This document shows positions 52,177 through 60,552 of a DNA stretch of 64,000 bases, one piece after another. Under the pieces are notes generated by a model, which saw only the letters and a list, made by a program, of their open reading frames with translations, was not told where the DNA came from and ran no database searches. The position numbers and the translations under genes are program-made. The stretch is from Moorena sp. SIO3I8 (GTDB lineage Bacteria; Cyanobacteriota; Cyanobacteriia; Cyanobacteriales; Coleofasciculaceae): assembly GCF_010692325.1 (NCBI RefSeq), contig NZ_JAAHHW010000006.1:71551-135550 (forward strand). Reading direction: 5' to 3'. The stretch's first letter is position 1, and each line of letters opens with the position of its first letter.

Positions 52177-53067
52177 TTACCCAAGCTTCTGATAAAGTTC
52201 TGCTAGCATTTGCCTCAAGGATTGACGCCAATGGGGCGGATAGGTTCCCAAGGTTTGGGATATTTTCTGGTTTGAGAGAACTGAGTAAGCTGGACGCTGA
52301 GCAGGAGTGGGGTATTCTGGGGTAGTAATTGGGACAACTCGCTGCAATTTTAAGGGGAAGCCCAGGAGTTTGGCTTCTTCAAAGATGGCAACGGCAAAGT
52401 CATACCAACTGGTGACACCACTGTTGGTGAAGTGATAGATTCCTCCTACCACTGGATTAGAATCCATTGCTTGCAAAAGTTGAGTAATGGTTACTGCTAT
52501 ATCCTTAGCCCAGGTAGGAGTACCCACTTGATCCGCTACCACCCGAAGCTCTTCTCGCTCAGCCCCCAGTCGTAGCATGGTTTTGACAAAGTTGCCATGA
52601 CCACGAGTACCGTAAACCCAAGCAGTCCTCAGGATGAGAATGCGATCGCATTTTTGCTGTACCCCTTCTTCCCCTTGCAGTTTCGACTTACCATAGGAAC
52701 CGATGGGGTTAGGAATGTCTTGCTCCGTGTAAGGAGTATTTTTGGTGCCATCGAACACATAGTCAGTGGAAATATGGAGCAGGATGGCTCCTAAATTCTG
52801 AGCTTCCTCTGCCATGATGGTTGGAGCAACAGCATTAATCGATTTAGCCAGTGCCAGTTCTGTCTCTGCTTTATCCACAGCCGTGTAAGCCGCTGCATTG
52901 ACAATCACGTCAGGCTTAATCTGATGAATTACCTGACGAATACTCTCCGGCTCAGCTAAGTCCATATCCGAGCGCCCCACACCGATTACTTGGCCTAGGG
53001 GACTCAGAGTATCTTCCAACTCTTGACCCACTTGTCCAGTGATGCCAGTGAGTAAGATTTTTTTCAT
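52177..53067 (-). CDS. rfbD: dTDP-4-dehydrorhamnose reductase
   Basis: Last step of dTDP-L-rhamnose synthesis. The 296-residue protein has LLTGITGQVGQELE (about 4-17), NAAAYTAVDKAE, STDYVFDGT, and YGKSKLQGEE (catalytic Tyr-x-x-x-Lys, about 129-138). Its start overlaps the rfbC stop by one base (TAATG), giving translational coupling. Confidence 0.95.
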   Translation of the reverse strand: MKKILLTGITGQVGQELEDTLSPLGQVIGVGRSDMDLAEPESIRQVIHQIKPDVIVNAAAYTAVDKAETELALAKSINAVAPTIMAEEAQNLGAILLHISTDYVFDGTKNTPYTEQDIPNPIGSYGKSKLQGEEGVQQKCDRILILRTAWVYGTRGHGNFVKTMLRLGAEREELRVVADQVGTPTWAKDIAVTITQLLQAMDSNPVVGGIYHFTNSGVTSWYDFAVAIFEEAKLLGFPLKLQRVVPITTPEYPTPAQRPAYSVLSNQKISQTLGTYPPHWRQSLRQMLAELYQKLG

Positions 53068-53609
53068 TAAAAAACCTCGGCTGTTTTGAAAGACTTACCC
53101 GCTTGATCTTTAGCCGACAGACTAGGAGAGTCGGTCAGAGGCCAATGAATGGCTAGGTCAGGGTCATTCCACAAAATAGTCCCCTCGTGATCAGGAGCGT
53201 AGAAGTCGGTAGTCTTATATAAAACTTCAGCGAATTCAGAGACCACCAGGAATCCGTGAGCGAATCCAGCCGGAATCCAGATTTGTTGTTTATTTTCTGC
53301 ACTCAGCAAACAACTAACCCACTGTCCAAAGGTCGGGGAGCTTTTTCTGATATCCACTGCCACATCAAATACAGTCCCCAGTAAAACCCGCACCAATTTA
53401 CCTTGGGGCTGTTGAATCTGGTAGTGTAATCCTCGAAGCACTCCTTGGGCTGAACGGGAATAGTTATCCTGGACAAACTCAGCGGTGATCCCAGCTTTAT
53501 CTGCTAGAACTCTTTTGTTGTAGCTTTCAAAGAAAAAACCACGGTCATCACCAAAGACGCGGGGTTCAATAATTAAGACTTCTGGTATTTTGGTTTCAAT
53601 AACATTCAT
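53067..53609 (-). CDS. rfbC: dTDP-4-dehydrorhamnose 3,5-epimerase
   Basis: Third step of dTDP-L-rhamnose synthesis. From ATG 53609 (MNVIETKIPEVLIIEP) it has 180 residues, a normal length. RGFFFESYNK, the catalytic HYQIQQPQGKLVRV, and GFAHGFLVVSEFAEVLYKTTDFY are RmlC hallmarks. The frame is open 14 codons further upstream, but without family-like sequence. It is the first gene of the rfbC-rfbD pair; rfbA and rfbB follow beyond repeat blocks. Confidence 0.94.
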   Translation of the reverse strand: MNVIETKIPEVLIIEPRVFGDDRGFFFESYNKRVLADKAGITAEFVQDNYSRSAQGVLRGLHYQIQQPQGKLVRVLLGTVFDVAVDIRKSSPTFGQWVSCLLSAENKQQIWIPAGFAHGFLVVSEFAEVLYKTTDFYAPDHEGTILWNDPDLAIHWPLTDSPSLSAKDQAGKSFKTAEVF

Positions 53610-53651
53610 AGAGTTCTCTGGTGGATTAGCGAAGCGCGTTAAAGTGACCAA

Positions 53652-54007
53652 CTACTCATCAAGTTTGTGTTATCTACACTGAAAGAATTTCAAGATTTTG
53701 TAAACTTTTTGTGAAATATATCAGTTTCACACTTTACACCCTAGTCGTCTGTTAATTGAAAACAAACAAGATTGATAGGGGAGTAATTATAGTAGTCTGC
53801 ACTCAATTAGACTACACCTAGTTGTGTAGAAAGGGAGGGATGGCAAGATGGGGAAGATGGCTCTAGGCTTAATCGGACAAACTTTTGTATTCTACTGAGT
53901 TTCTAATTGTTATCAGGATTTCGGAATCGAAAAAATTAAATTAACTAAAAGTCCTTGACCTTGGCCTATTGGCCACGCTACGCGAACGGTCACGCTACGC
54001 GAACAGA
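53652..54007. repeat. Gene-free region with family-A repeats
   Basis: Bases 53963-54003 contain GGCCTATTGGCCACGCTACG, then GTCACGCTACGCGAAC, a family-A repeat in reverse orientation. The rest (53652-53960) is AT-rich and shows no gene or clear site. Confidence 0.6.
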
Positions 54008-54793
54008 TTACCGATTAGCCATTACTTCAAGAACAAAATTACGAAATAGCACTACTACCTCTGGGATGATTTGATGTCCCATGTCAAATTCTTGATACTT
54101 GACCTGTATCCCTAAACCAGTTAAAGTATCTCTACCATTGTGAGCAGCCATTAACGGTACAACCTCGTCTTGTCTACCATGAACTATCAAAATGGGTGGT
54201 AACGATGATCCTGTAGGAGGTTGGGGTTCGCTATGTAAATAGCCACTCATAGATACTAAGCCTGCTATTGGCAAGGTTAAACCTACATCTAATGTCATGG
54301 CTCCGCCTTGAGAAAATCCACTCAGAATGGTGCGGGATAGGGGCACGCCAGTGCTCACTTCGTTCGCGTAGCGTGGCCTTTTGGCCAGGGATTCGAGCCA
54401 ATCAATCAGCTTCTGTCTGCTTTCGGTTAAGCCTTGATAGCCGGGGACATTCAGATCATACCACATTTTCCCCCCAGGTACAGCAGGATGGTCAAAGGGA
54501 GCTTCAGCAAATAGAAACTGATAGTCTGGTAAGTTTAGCGCCTTAGCCAAAGATACCAAATCTTGGGAGTTGGCTCCAAAGCCATGTAAGCAGACAATTA
54601 ATCCAGTTGGTGGTTGATTGTTGGTAGGGGCAACGTTAATATATTTCAGTGACAACGAATTATCTCCAGAATCAGAGTAGATGATCTCTTGAGAATTGTA
54701 AGCTTTTCGGCAACCAGTTGATAACAGAGTTATTCCCAGAGCTCCTAAACTTTGGAATATAAATTTTCGTCGCTTAAATGGATTGAGTTTCAC
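54008..54793 (-). CDS. Lipoprotein carboxylesterase/phospholipase-type hydrolase
   Basis: The 261-residue alpha/beta hydrolase has a Tat-like RRKFIF start and a lipobox-like LLSTGC (Cys about 28), so it is probably a membrane-attached exported lipoprotein. GFSQGGAMT carries the nucleophile Ser (about 159), VHGRQDEVVP the Asp, and FDMGHQIIPE the His. Residues about 137-146 (AKRPRYANEV) come from a family-A repeat inserted in frame (54355-54392). Without it the protein would be a regular 250-residue member. Substrate unknown. Confidence 0.82.
   Translation of the reverse strand: MKLNPFKRRKFIFQSLGALGITLLSTGCRKAYNSQEIIYSDSGDNSLSLKYINVAPTNNQPPTGLIVCLHGFGANSQDLVSLAKALNLPDYQFLFAEAPFDHPAVPGGKMWYDLNVPGYQGLTESRQKLIDWLESLAKRPRYANEVSTGVPLSRTILSGFSQGGAMTLDVGLTLPIAGLVSMSGYLHSEPQPPTGSSLPPILIVHGRQDEVVPLMAAHNGRDTLTGLGIQVKYQEFDMGHQIIPEVVVLFRNFVLEVMANR
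54355..54392. repeat. Family-A repeat inside the esterase gene
   Basis: Carries GTTCGCGTAGCGTGGCCTTT and TGGCC on the plus strand, read as AKRPRYANE on the coding strand. The peptide RPRYAN also occurs in the CHAT-CHASE2 protein through the same repeat. Confidence 0.8.
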
Positions 54794-55268
54794 AAGTAAT
54801 AGGTTTTTGAACGCGATCGCGTGGCCTATTGGCCAAGGTTGGGAGGTTGTTCGCGAAGCGTGGCCTATTGGCCAAGGTTGGAGGTTGAAGGGTTGGAGGG
54901 TTGAACGCGATCGCGTGGCCTATTGGCCAAGGTTGGAGGTTGAAGGGTTGGAGGTGGTTTTTGTCCAGGCGTCCGTTGTAGGGTAGGTTGGAGTTTGATG
55001 ATTGACGGTGAGGGAATCTCAAATTCTAGCAGTCGCCAGGGCAGGCGCGGACATGACAAAAGTCTCAAACCTAAGTAAGCGCAAGAGTTTGACTTCTGAC
55101 TTCTGACTTCTGACTTCTGACTTCTGACTTCTGACTTCTGACTTCTGACTTCTGCTATAACATTACTGATTACCCTCAATCGTTCCACCATTGACCAACC
55201 CCTTGCTTGTTGCTTTTGCTTGAGAAAACTGCACAGGTTAAATAGCATGACATCTATATACTAGTGGA
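54794..55268. repeat. Family-A repeats, HIP1 sites and a heptamer array
   Basis: Three family-A units with GCGATCGCGTGGCCTATTGG or TTCGCGAAGCGTGGCC lie at 54812-54838, 54849-54875 and 54904-54933, separated by GTTGGAGG units. Bases 55090-55154 are about nine copies of CTTCTGA. No gene is supported. Confidence 0.85.
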
Positions 55269-55286
55269 GTGCTGTCTCAATCGGTT

Positions 55287-56807
55287 ATGGATGCATCTAG
55301 ATACTCGACAATTCGGGTATTTGACCCAGCCAATAACGAAGAAGGCTACAAAGTCTGCCATCAACAGCAAGCACAGGAGTTTTTTGAACAAACACTCCTG
55401 GGATTACATCCAAAGGAAAGATTATCAGCTCAGTGGGAGCGAGATATCCAGGATTTACTGCTATCCTGGTTTCGCCCTGAGCTATCTACTGTTGATCCTA
55501 CATGCCAGGCGTTAGCTGGACTTTGTCTTCGGTGCTATGTTTCTTCCTCGATCCTAAAGGCTTGTAAAACACTAGCGAGTCAGTTTTGCCTTGACTATCG
55601 GTTAACTTACCGTGAGCTGCTATCCTATGTACTCAATGATGATGGCAAAACTCCGATTATTCTCGATAGTGATGGCAAAACTCAACTGGTTCTGAATCAG
55701 CAAGGTGACATTGAACCTGGACTTGGTCAGTTTTTTACGATAGATGTCTTGGCAAGCTATCGTCTGAACTCATCAGCTCGCCTCAGTTTGGACAATTGGG
55801 CATATCTTAAAACCAAACAACATCCTGAGATCAAACGTTGCTTAGCTGAACAGGGATTGCCCTTGTCCAGTAACTGGTCACTGTTGGGACGAGTTAAACT
55901 CAGACATCTTGAACAGCTCTATCCACGCGATCGCAAACTAGTTGAAACGTTCCATACTGTCTATTCTCAAGACAGACAACAGCAACGGCGCAATAGAGTT
56001 AACCATAGAGTTAAGCATAGAGTCAACCATAGAGTTAACCAATGCCTTGAGCCTAGGGATGACCAACTCCAAGACATGCTCCACCTGTTGCCAGAACGTG
56101 GTGTTATAATCAATTCCACCAAAGAGCTTCACAAAGAACTAACCAGGATAGCCAAGGGTCTGCAAGAGGAGGAGATTTGGAGCCGCAGAGGAAGTCCGAT
56201 CTGGGAACCTCTAGAAGCACGGGATCCAGAAACTGGCGAGTATGTCCCGAAAGAATTACCTGATCTAAACTCTATTAATACCATAGATCATTTAGGACAA
56301 TCTGAATTGCAGGATTTTCTTGAACAGGGACTGATTGAGGTTTTAGATCACGCTATAGCGCAAGCGTTGGCTGAGCACATTGCCTCTTTAGAGCAAAGGC
56401 GCCGTTACGCTTGTTTTGCTTCAAAGGTTATCCCAGGTTTCCGATTCCTTTACTGTGAGGGTAAGTCTCTTAAAGAGATAGCAACCCTTTTGAATATGAC
56501 CAATCATTCCCAAGCCAGCCGAGTCTTGGCACCAGGGAAACTGCTGAATCGCGTTCAGTATCTGACTGTAGAAAATTTTTTCCAGCTTATCTCAACAACT
56601 ACTAAAGGATTAGCTCTGGAAAAAAATGCCACAAAGCTCGATTATTTGAGTAACCTGATGCAGGAAGTCGATGCTTTCTTGAACACACAATTTTTTCAAG
56701 AAGCGGTAGCCGAACTGAGTACTTCTAAAACCCGTTCAATGACTAGTTTATATGCTCAGCGACTGTGCCGATATCTAGATGAACACAAGGAGAAAACTAA
56801 TGAATAA
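55287..56807 (+). CDS. Sigma-factor-like protein, first gene of the CHAT-CHASE2 operon
   Basis: The 506-residue protein is mostly helical. Near the C-terminus, FRFLYCEGKSLKEIATLLNM followed by SQASRVL (about 395-425) is a sigma-70 region-4-type helix-turn-helix. The rest has no clear region-2 motif. Residues about 237-252 (RVNHRVKHRVNHRVNQ) are a tandem repeat from a 15-bp DNA unit (55991-56042). The start ATG 55287 is preferred to GTG 55269. It overlaps the DUF1822 start by 8 bp. I recall similar genes beside DUF1822 and CHASE2 genes in cyanobacteria. Whether it binds RNA polymerase is not known. Confidence 0.66.
   Translation: MDASRYSTIRVFDPANNEEGYKVCHQQQAQEFFEQTLLGLHPKERLSAQWERDIQDLLLSWFRPELSTVDPTCQALAGLCLRCYVSSSILKACKTLASQFCLDYRLTYRELLSYVLNDDGKTPIILDSDGKTQLVLNQQGDIEPGLGQFFTIDVLASYRLNSSARLSLDNWAYLKTKQHPEIKRCLAEQGLPLSSNWSLLGRVKLRHLEQLYPRDRKLVETFHTVYSQDRQQQRRNRVNHRVKHRVNHRVNQCLEPRDDQLQDMLHLLPERGVIINSTKELHKELTRIAKGLQEEEIWSRRGSPIWEPLEARDPETGEYVPKELPDLNSINTIDHLGQSELQDFLEQGLIEVLDHAIAQALAEHIASLEQRRRYACFASKVIPGFRFLYCEGKSLKEIATLLNMTNHSQASRVLAPGKLLNRVQYLTVENFFQLISTTTKGLALEKNATKLDYLSNLMQEVDAFLNTQFFQEAVAELSTSKTRSMTSLYAQRLCRYLDEHKEKTNE
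55991..56042. repeat. In-frame 15-bp tandem repeat inside the sigma-like gene
   Basis: About 3.5 copies of AGAGTTAACCATAG-type units (variants AAGCATAG, GTCAACC) encode RVNHRVKHRVNHRVN. Fifteen-base units preserve the frame, unlike the heptamers found between genes. Confidence 0.75.
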
Positions 56808-57972
56808 TGCTAGGATAGATTCCAGGGATATAACCCTTTCAACTCTAGAAGTATTTTGGCTCGAACCTGAAGACTTTGACCAAGCGAAAAAGATTAGTAA
56901 AAAATTTAATAATGAGGCAAACCATTGGCAAAATTATCTAAATGGTTTAGCGTTATTTGGGTTTGAAAGATGGTTAGAAGAACGGGTTGATAAGCTACCA
57001 ATTAATAATGATAAATGTTCGGTGTTTCAACCAGACTATGCTAATCTGATTGAAACGGTATGTAATTTGAGAGTTGGGGATTTTAATCTGTGTATACTTG
57101 TCACGGAAAATCTCCTAGAGCCAGGGGTTAATGTTCCAATAGCTGCTGTTGAATTACCAGAAATTGCCGCTCATTTCTATATCATAATTGAGGTTAAAGA
57201 AACCCAAGAACACGGTATTATTAGAGGTTTTTTACGTCACGACGAGTTGGTTAAATATCGCGAATCAGCTAACTTACCACAAGGTAACCGTAACTATAAT
57301 TTACCTCTGTCTTTATTTGATGAGCAACCAAATCATTTACTGCACTACTTGCGTTGGTTAGATTCTCAAGAGATCACAATTCCAGTTGCTGATACTAAGC
57401 GTTCTGTTCAGGAAATCCTACCATTCTTTGCTGAAACAGCCATTAATACAGCAGAGTGGCTGCGAGGAGAAATGGATGAGTTAGCAAGCTGTTTATCTTG
57501 GCAACTGCTTCCTGACTATACCTTTTCTAAGTCATTGATGCGTCGGATTAGTCCAGTATCGGATGAACCGGACAGATATCGAGCGATCGCTAAAGAGTTG
57601 AGACGACAAAAAGGATTAATTGTTCCGGCTCATGCTCGTGGCTCTTACCAAACTGTTAATTTAAATGGCATTCTGTTCAAACTATGTGCTGTTACCTGGT
57701 TCATTTACCAGAAAGCACCAGAAGATACTCGAGAATGGGCATTGCTATTGCTAATCGAAGACTGTCTTGGTAATACACTTCCCCCTGGTATGAAGTTACG
57801 AATCAGTGAATTCACTGGTGTTGTCTCTGAAGCGGTATTGGTAAATGAACGTTATCTCCATGTTGCAGTAGCAGGTAGCTGGAACCAAAAATTTGTAGTA
57901 ACCATTTCTTTAAGTAACGGAGCATCATTAACTCTACTTCCCTTTGCTTTTGAGCCTGATAAATGTTTATGA
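56800..57972 (+). CDS. DUF1822-type protein
   Basis: The 390-residue protein starts at ATG 56800, inside the end of the sigma-like gene. EVFWLEPEDFDQAKKISKKF and WQNYLNGLALFGFERWLEERV near the N-terminus are the signature of the cyanobacterial DUF1822 family as I remember it. Acidic and hydrophobic segments alternate; no membrane helix. The function is unknown. It is the second of four genes leading to CHAT-CHASE2; a heptamer array (57980-58035) separates it from the third. Confidence 0.8.
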   Translation: MNNARIDSRDITLSTLEVFWLEPEDFDQAKKISKKFNNEANHWQNYLNGLALFGFERWLEERVDKLPINNDKCSVFQPDYANLIETVCNLRVGDFNLCILVTENLLEPGVNVPIAAVELPEIAAHFYIIIEVKETQEHGIIRGFLRHDELVKYRESANLPQGNRNYNLPLSLFDEQPNHLLHYLRWLDSQEITIPVADTKRSVQEILPFFAETAINTAEWLRGEMDELASCLSWQLLPDYTFSKSLMRRISPVSDEPDRYRAIAKELRRQKGLIVPAHARGSYQTVNLNGILFKLCAVTWFIYQKAPEDTREWALLLLIEDCLGNTLPPGMKLRISEFTGVVSEAVLVNERYLHVAVAGSWNQKFVVTISLSNGASLTLLPFAFEPDKCL

Positions 57973-57979
57973 TATTTTA

Positions 57980-58038
57980 ATAGGGAGTAGGGAGTAGGGA
58001 GTAGGGAGTAGGGAGTAGGGAGTAGGGAGTAGAGAGTA
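57980..58038. repeat. AGGGAGT heptamer array within the operon
   Basis: About eight copies of AGGGAGT lie between the DUF1822 stop and the CHAT-CHASE2 start. It occupies almost the whole 87-bp gap, so transcripts of the operon carry it. Confidence 0.85.
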
Positions 58039-58059
58039 GGGGGAATAAACAAGGAACAA

Positions 58060-60492
58060 ATGACAACTAATCATCAAAGTAGTTTTAGACTAAATATTTG
58101 GCAAGCTGATTCATCCTGTCTGTTTTATTTACGGGGTAATCACGGACAGGAAGTCTCCGCAAAGTTGGACTATCCAGCTAAAGTAATAGACTGTTATGAA
58201 GAGTGGCGATACCTTTACCTCCAGTTTTACCCGAAATTGCGAGCAAGAGAATTATCTAGTGGTGCCATCACACCAGTAGTCGATGACTTGGGACATGAAT
58301 TAGAAGAAGCAAAAGAGATATTTCTGGATGTTTTTCAACGGTGGTTAGGTCAATTACAGACTATTCGAGAAACAATTCAACATCAAATTTTCACTATTGC
58401 TAGAAAGGAATCACAGTCAAATAAGACAGCAGAAGCCTATCGAGAAGTAGCTATTTTTATAGCCTGCGATTCTGTGGAATTGGCACGGCTTCCTTGGGAA
58501 GCATGGCAGTTGGTTCTAGAGGATATCCCCAGTGGAACCATTCGGATTACCAGGATTCCGATGACCACTCAGGGAGAAACAATAGCGCTAGATAATAACC
58601 TGCGCCATGGTAAACCTCGGATTTTAGCGATTTTGGGGGATAATACAGATCTGAATTTGGAGAAAGATAAGCAGGCTGTTAAGTTGCTCAAAGGAGTTGC
58701 TCAAGTAGAGTTCTTTGACTGGCAACAGCAAGAGGATGGGGTTAATCTTAAAGCAGCACTGGCGGCAGAAATAACGGATGAAAGGGGGTGGGATGCTCTA
58801 TTTTTTATGGGTCATAGTGATGAAACAAAAGTTACTGATGGAAAATTAGCGATCGCGCCAGAGCAGTTGGTATCTATCAGTGAAATAAAGGAATACCTAA
58901 CTACTGCTAAAAATCAGGGACTTCAGTTGTGCGTCTTTAACTCCTGTAATGGTCTAAAAATTGCGAATCGGTTGGCTGATTTAGGATTGCAAGTGGTGAT
59001 CATGCGGGAGGAAGTTCATGATAGTGTTGCTCATGTATTTCTCAAAGAATTTTGCAGCCGCTTAGCTCAGTATCAGGATGTCCAGGAAGCAATGCTGGCA
59101 GCTTGTCGCAATTTACAGGTAGGTGAGAAGTTTGTTTATCCATCAGCTTACCTGATTCCTTCGTTTTTTAGTCCCTATGGTGCTAAGCCATTTCGGATTG
59201 AGCCTTGGGGTTACCAGAAACTACTTCAGCAGTGGCTACCTAAACCAAAAGAAGCGATCGCATTAGCTAGTGTGCTTTTAGTTAGCGCTATGGTTCCTGT
59301 ACAAGACATGTTGCTAGATGGGCGAACGTTTCTTCAAGCGGTCTATCGCGATAGCACAAACCAGTTTCCTCGGGATGGGTTATCCTCCGCCAAGCCACGC
59401 TCTGTACTGTTAATTGCTATTGATCAAGACTCAATCAATCAGGCGCAACTGGAGATAAAAGGCTTTAAAACCCAGCCGATGGAACGGGAATACCTTGGCA
59501 AATTAGTCAGACAACTCTCGAACTCAGGCGCTAAGGTAATTGGAATTGATTATCTGCTGCATACCCAAGAACCAAGAGAGGAAAAACTGGCTAGTGCGAT
59601 TCAATCCGCTGTCAGTCAACAGGATACCTGGTTTGTCTTTGGGGTCAATCAGGATAAAAATCGCAAGGTGTTTCCGAAAATTGCTAGCCCTAAATGGAGT
59701 CTACAAGGGGATATTACCTTTTTCCGTTGGGATATGGAACTCCCCCAGGATGCCACCTGCAACAAGTCATGTCCTTTTGCCTATCTACTGGCTCTATCAC
59801 ACCAGTTGCACCAACAGCCAAACCACGGGATAGGATTAAATCCTAATGTTGAAAGTACCACCAACTTTCATCAGCAAGTTAGTCAGTATCTTCAGCAAGT
59901 CAGTAGCCAGGATAATGCGATTGGCCGTAGGCCACGCTACGCGAACGCATCTCTCAAACCAAAGAATCTACCTTTAGGGATGCGCTATATTATTGACTTT
60001 TCTATTCCTCCAGAACAGGCTTATGAGCACAAGCCTGCTTGGGAATTCCTCAAAAGTGACTTTCCTAACATTGAGCAGCAAGTGGTTATCATTGCCTCTG
60101 GGGGATATGATGAAGCAGAGGATAATTTTTCTCTACCTCTAGCTATTGAATATTGGTGTCATCCACTGAATCGAACCAGAAAGCCACCAGATACTTGTCC
60201 CAAGGTATTTACCGGAGGTGAAGCCCATGCTTACATGGTTCACCATTTTTTATCGCAGCATACAATAAAATTAATTCCCGACAGCTGGATGATTCTATTA
60301 GCAGCATTGTTAGGAAAAGGAACAACCCTGGTACTGCTGCAGCAAAAGCCTCAAAAACGACAGCAATCAATATTGATCTTAGTTGGTGCTACAGCGGTCT
60401 ATGGAATAATCGGACTACAGGCTTATATCTCAGCTTCTATTTTAATTCCTATAGCTTTACCATCCATTATACTCTGGTTTTATATTATTTAG
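58060..60492 (+). CDS. CHAT protease domain fused to a CHASE2 sensor
   Basis: CHAT domains are caspase-like cysteine proteases; CHASE2 is an extracytoplasmic sensor. In the 810-residue protein, the CHAT part (about 125-375) keeps the catalytic His252 (FFMGHSDE) and Cys296 (VFNSCNG). A membrane helix (about 400-420) follows, then the CHASE2 domain (about 425-725, SVLLIAIDQDSINQAQLEI) and two or three C-terminal helices (about 740-810). A family-A repeat (59921-59952) inserts GRRPRYANA in frame in CHASE2. AAGGAACAA precedes ATG 58060. Ligand and substrate are unknown. Confidence 0.86.
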   Translation: MTTNHQSSFRLNIWQADSSCLFYLRGNHGQEVSAKLDYPAKVIDCYEEWRYLYLQFYPKLRARELSSGAITPVVDDLGHELEEAKEIFLDVFQRWLGQLQTIRETIQHQIFTIARKESQSNKTAEAYREVAIFIACDSVELARLPWEAWQLVLEDIPSGTIRITRIPMTTQGETIALDNNLRHGKPRILAILGDNTDLNLEKDKQAVKLLKGVAQVEFFDWQQQEDGVNLKAALAAEITDERGWDALFFMGHSDETKVTDGKLAIAPEQLVSISEIKEYLTTAKNQGLQLCVFNSCNGLKIANRLADLGLQVVIMREEVHDSVAHVFLKEFCSRLAQYQDVQEAMLAACRNLQVGEKFVYPSAYLIPSFFSPYGAKPFRIEPWGYQKLLQQWLPKPKEAIALASVLLVSAMVPVQDMLLDGRTFLQAVYRDSTNQFPRDGLSSAKPRSVLLIAIDQDSINQAQLEIKGFKTQPMEREYLGKLVRQLSNSGAKVIGIDYLLHTQEPREEKLASAIQSAVSQQDTWFVFGVNQDKNRKVFPKIASPKWSLQGDITFFRWDMELPQDATCNKSCPFAYLLALSHQLHQQPNHGIGLNPNVESTTNFHQQVSQYLQQVSSQDNAIGRRPRYANASLKPKNLPLGMRYIIDFSIPPEQAYEHKPAWEFLKSDFPNIEQQVVIIASGGYDEAEDNFSLPLAIEYWCHPLNRTRKPPDTCPKVFTGGEAHAYMVHHFLSQHTIKLIPDSWMILLAALLGKGTTLVLLQQKPQKRQQSILILVGATAVYGIIGLQAYISASILIPIALPSIILWFYII
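59921..59952. repeat. Family-A repeat inside the CHAT-CHASE2 gene
   Basis: GGCCGTAGGCCACGCTACGC plus GAAC is the reverse orientation of GTTCGCGTAGCGTGGCC. It is in frame and encodes GRRPRYAN, the same RPRYAN peptide as in the esterase. Confidence 0.82.
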
Positions 60493-60552
60493 TTAATTAT
60501 TAATTGGTAATTATTAATTTAATTCCCGGCAAGCCTTTAACATTTAAATCCT

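Noticed and set aside
51951-52325. A 124-codon open frame between rfbD and rfbA
   Set aside because: It translates heptamer arrays and then runs into the antisense strand of rfbD.
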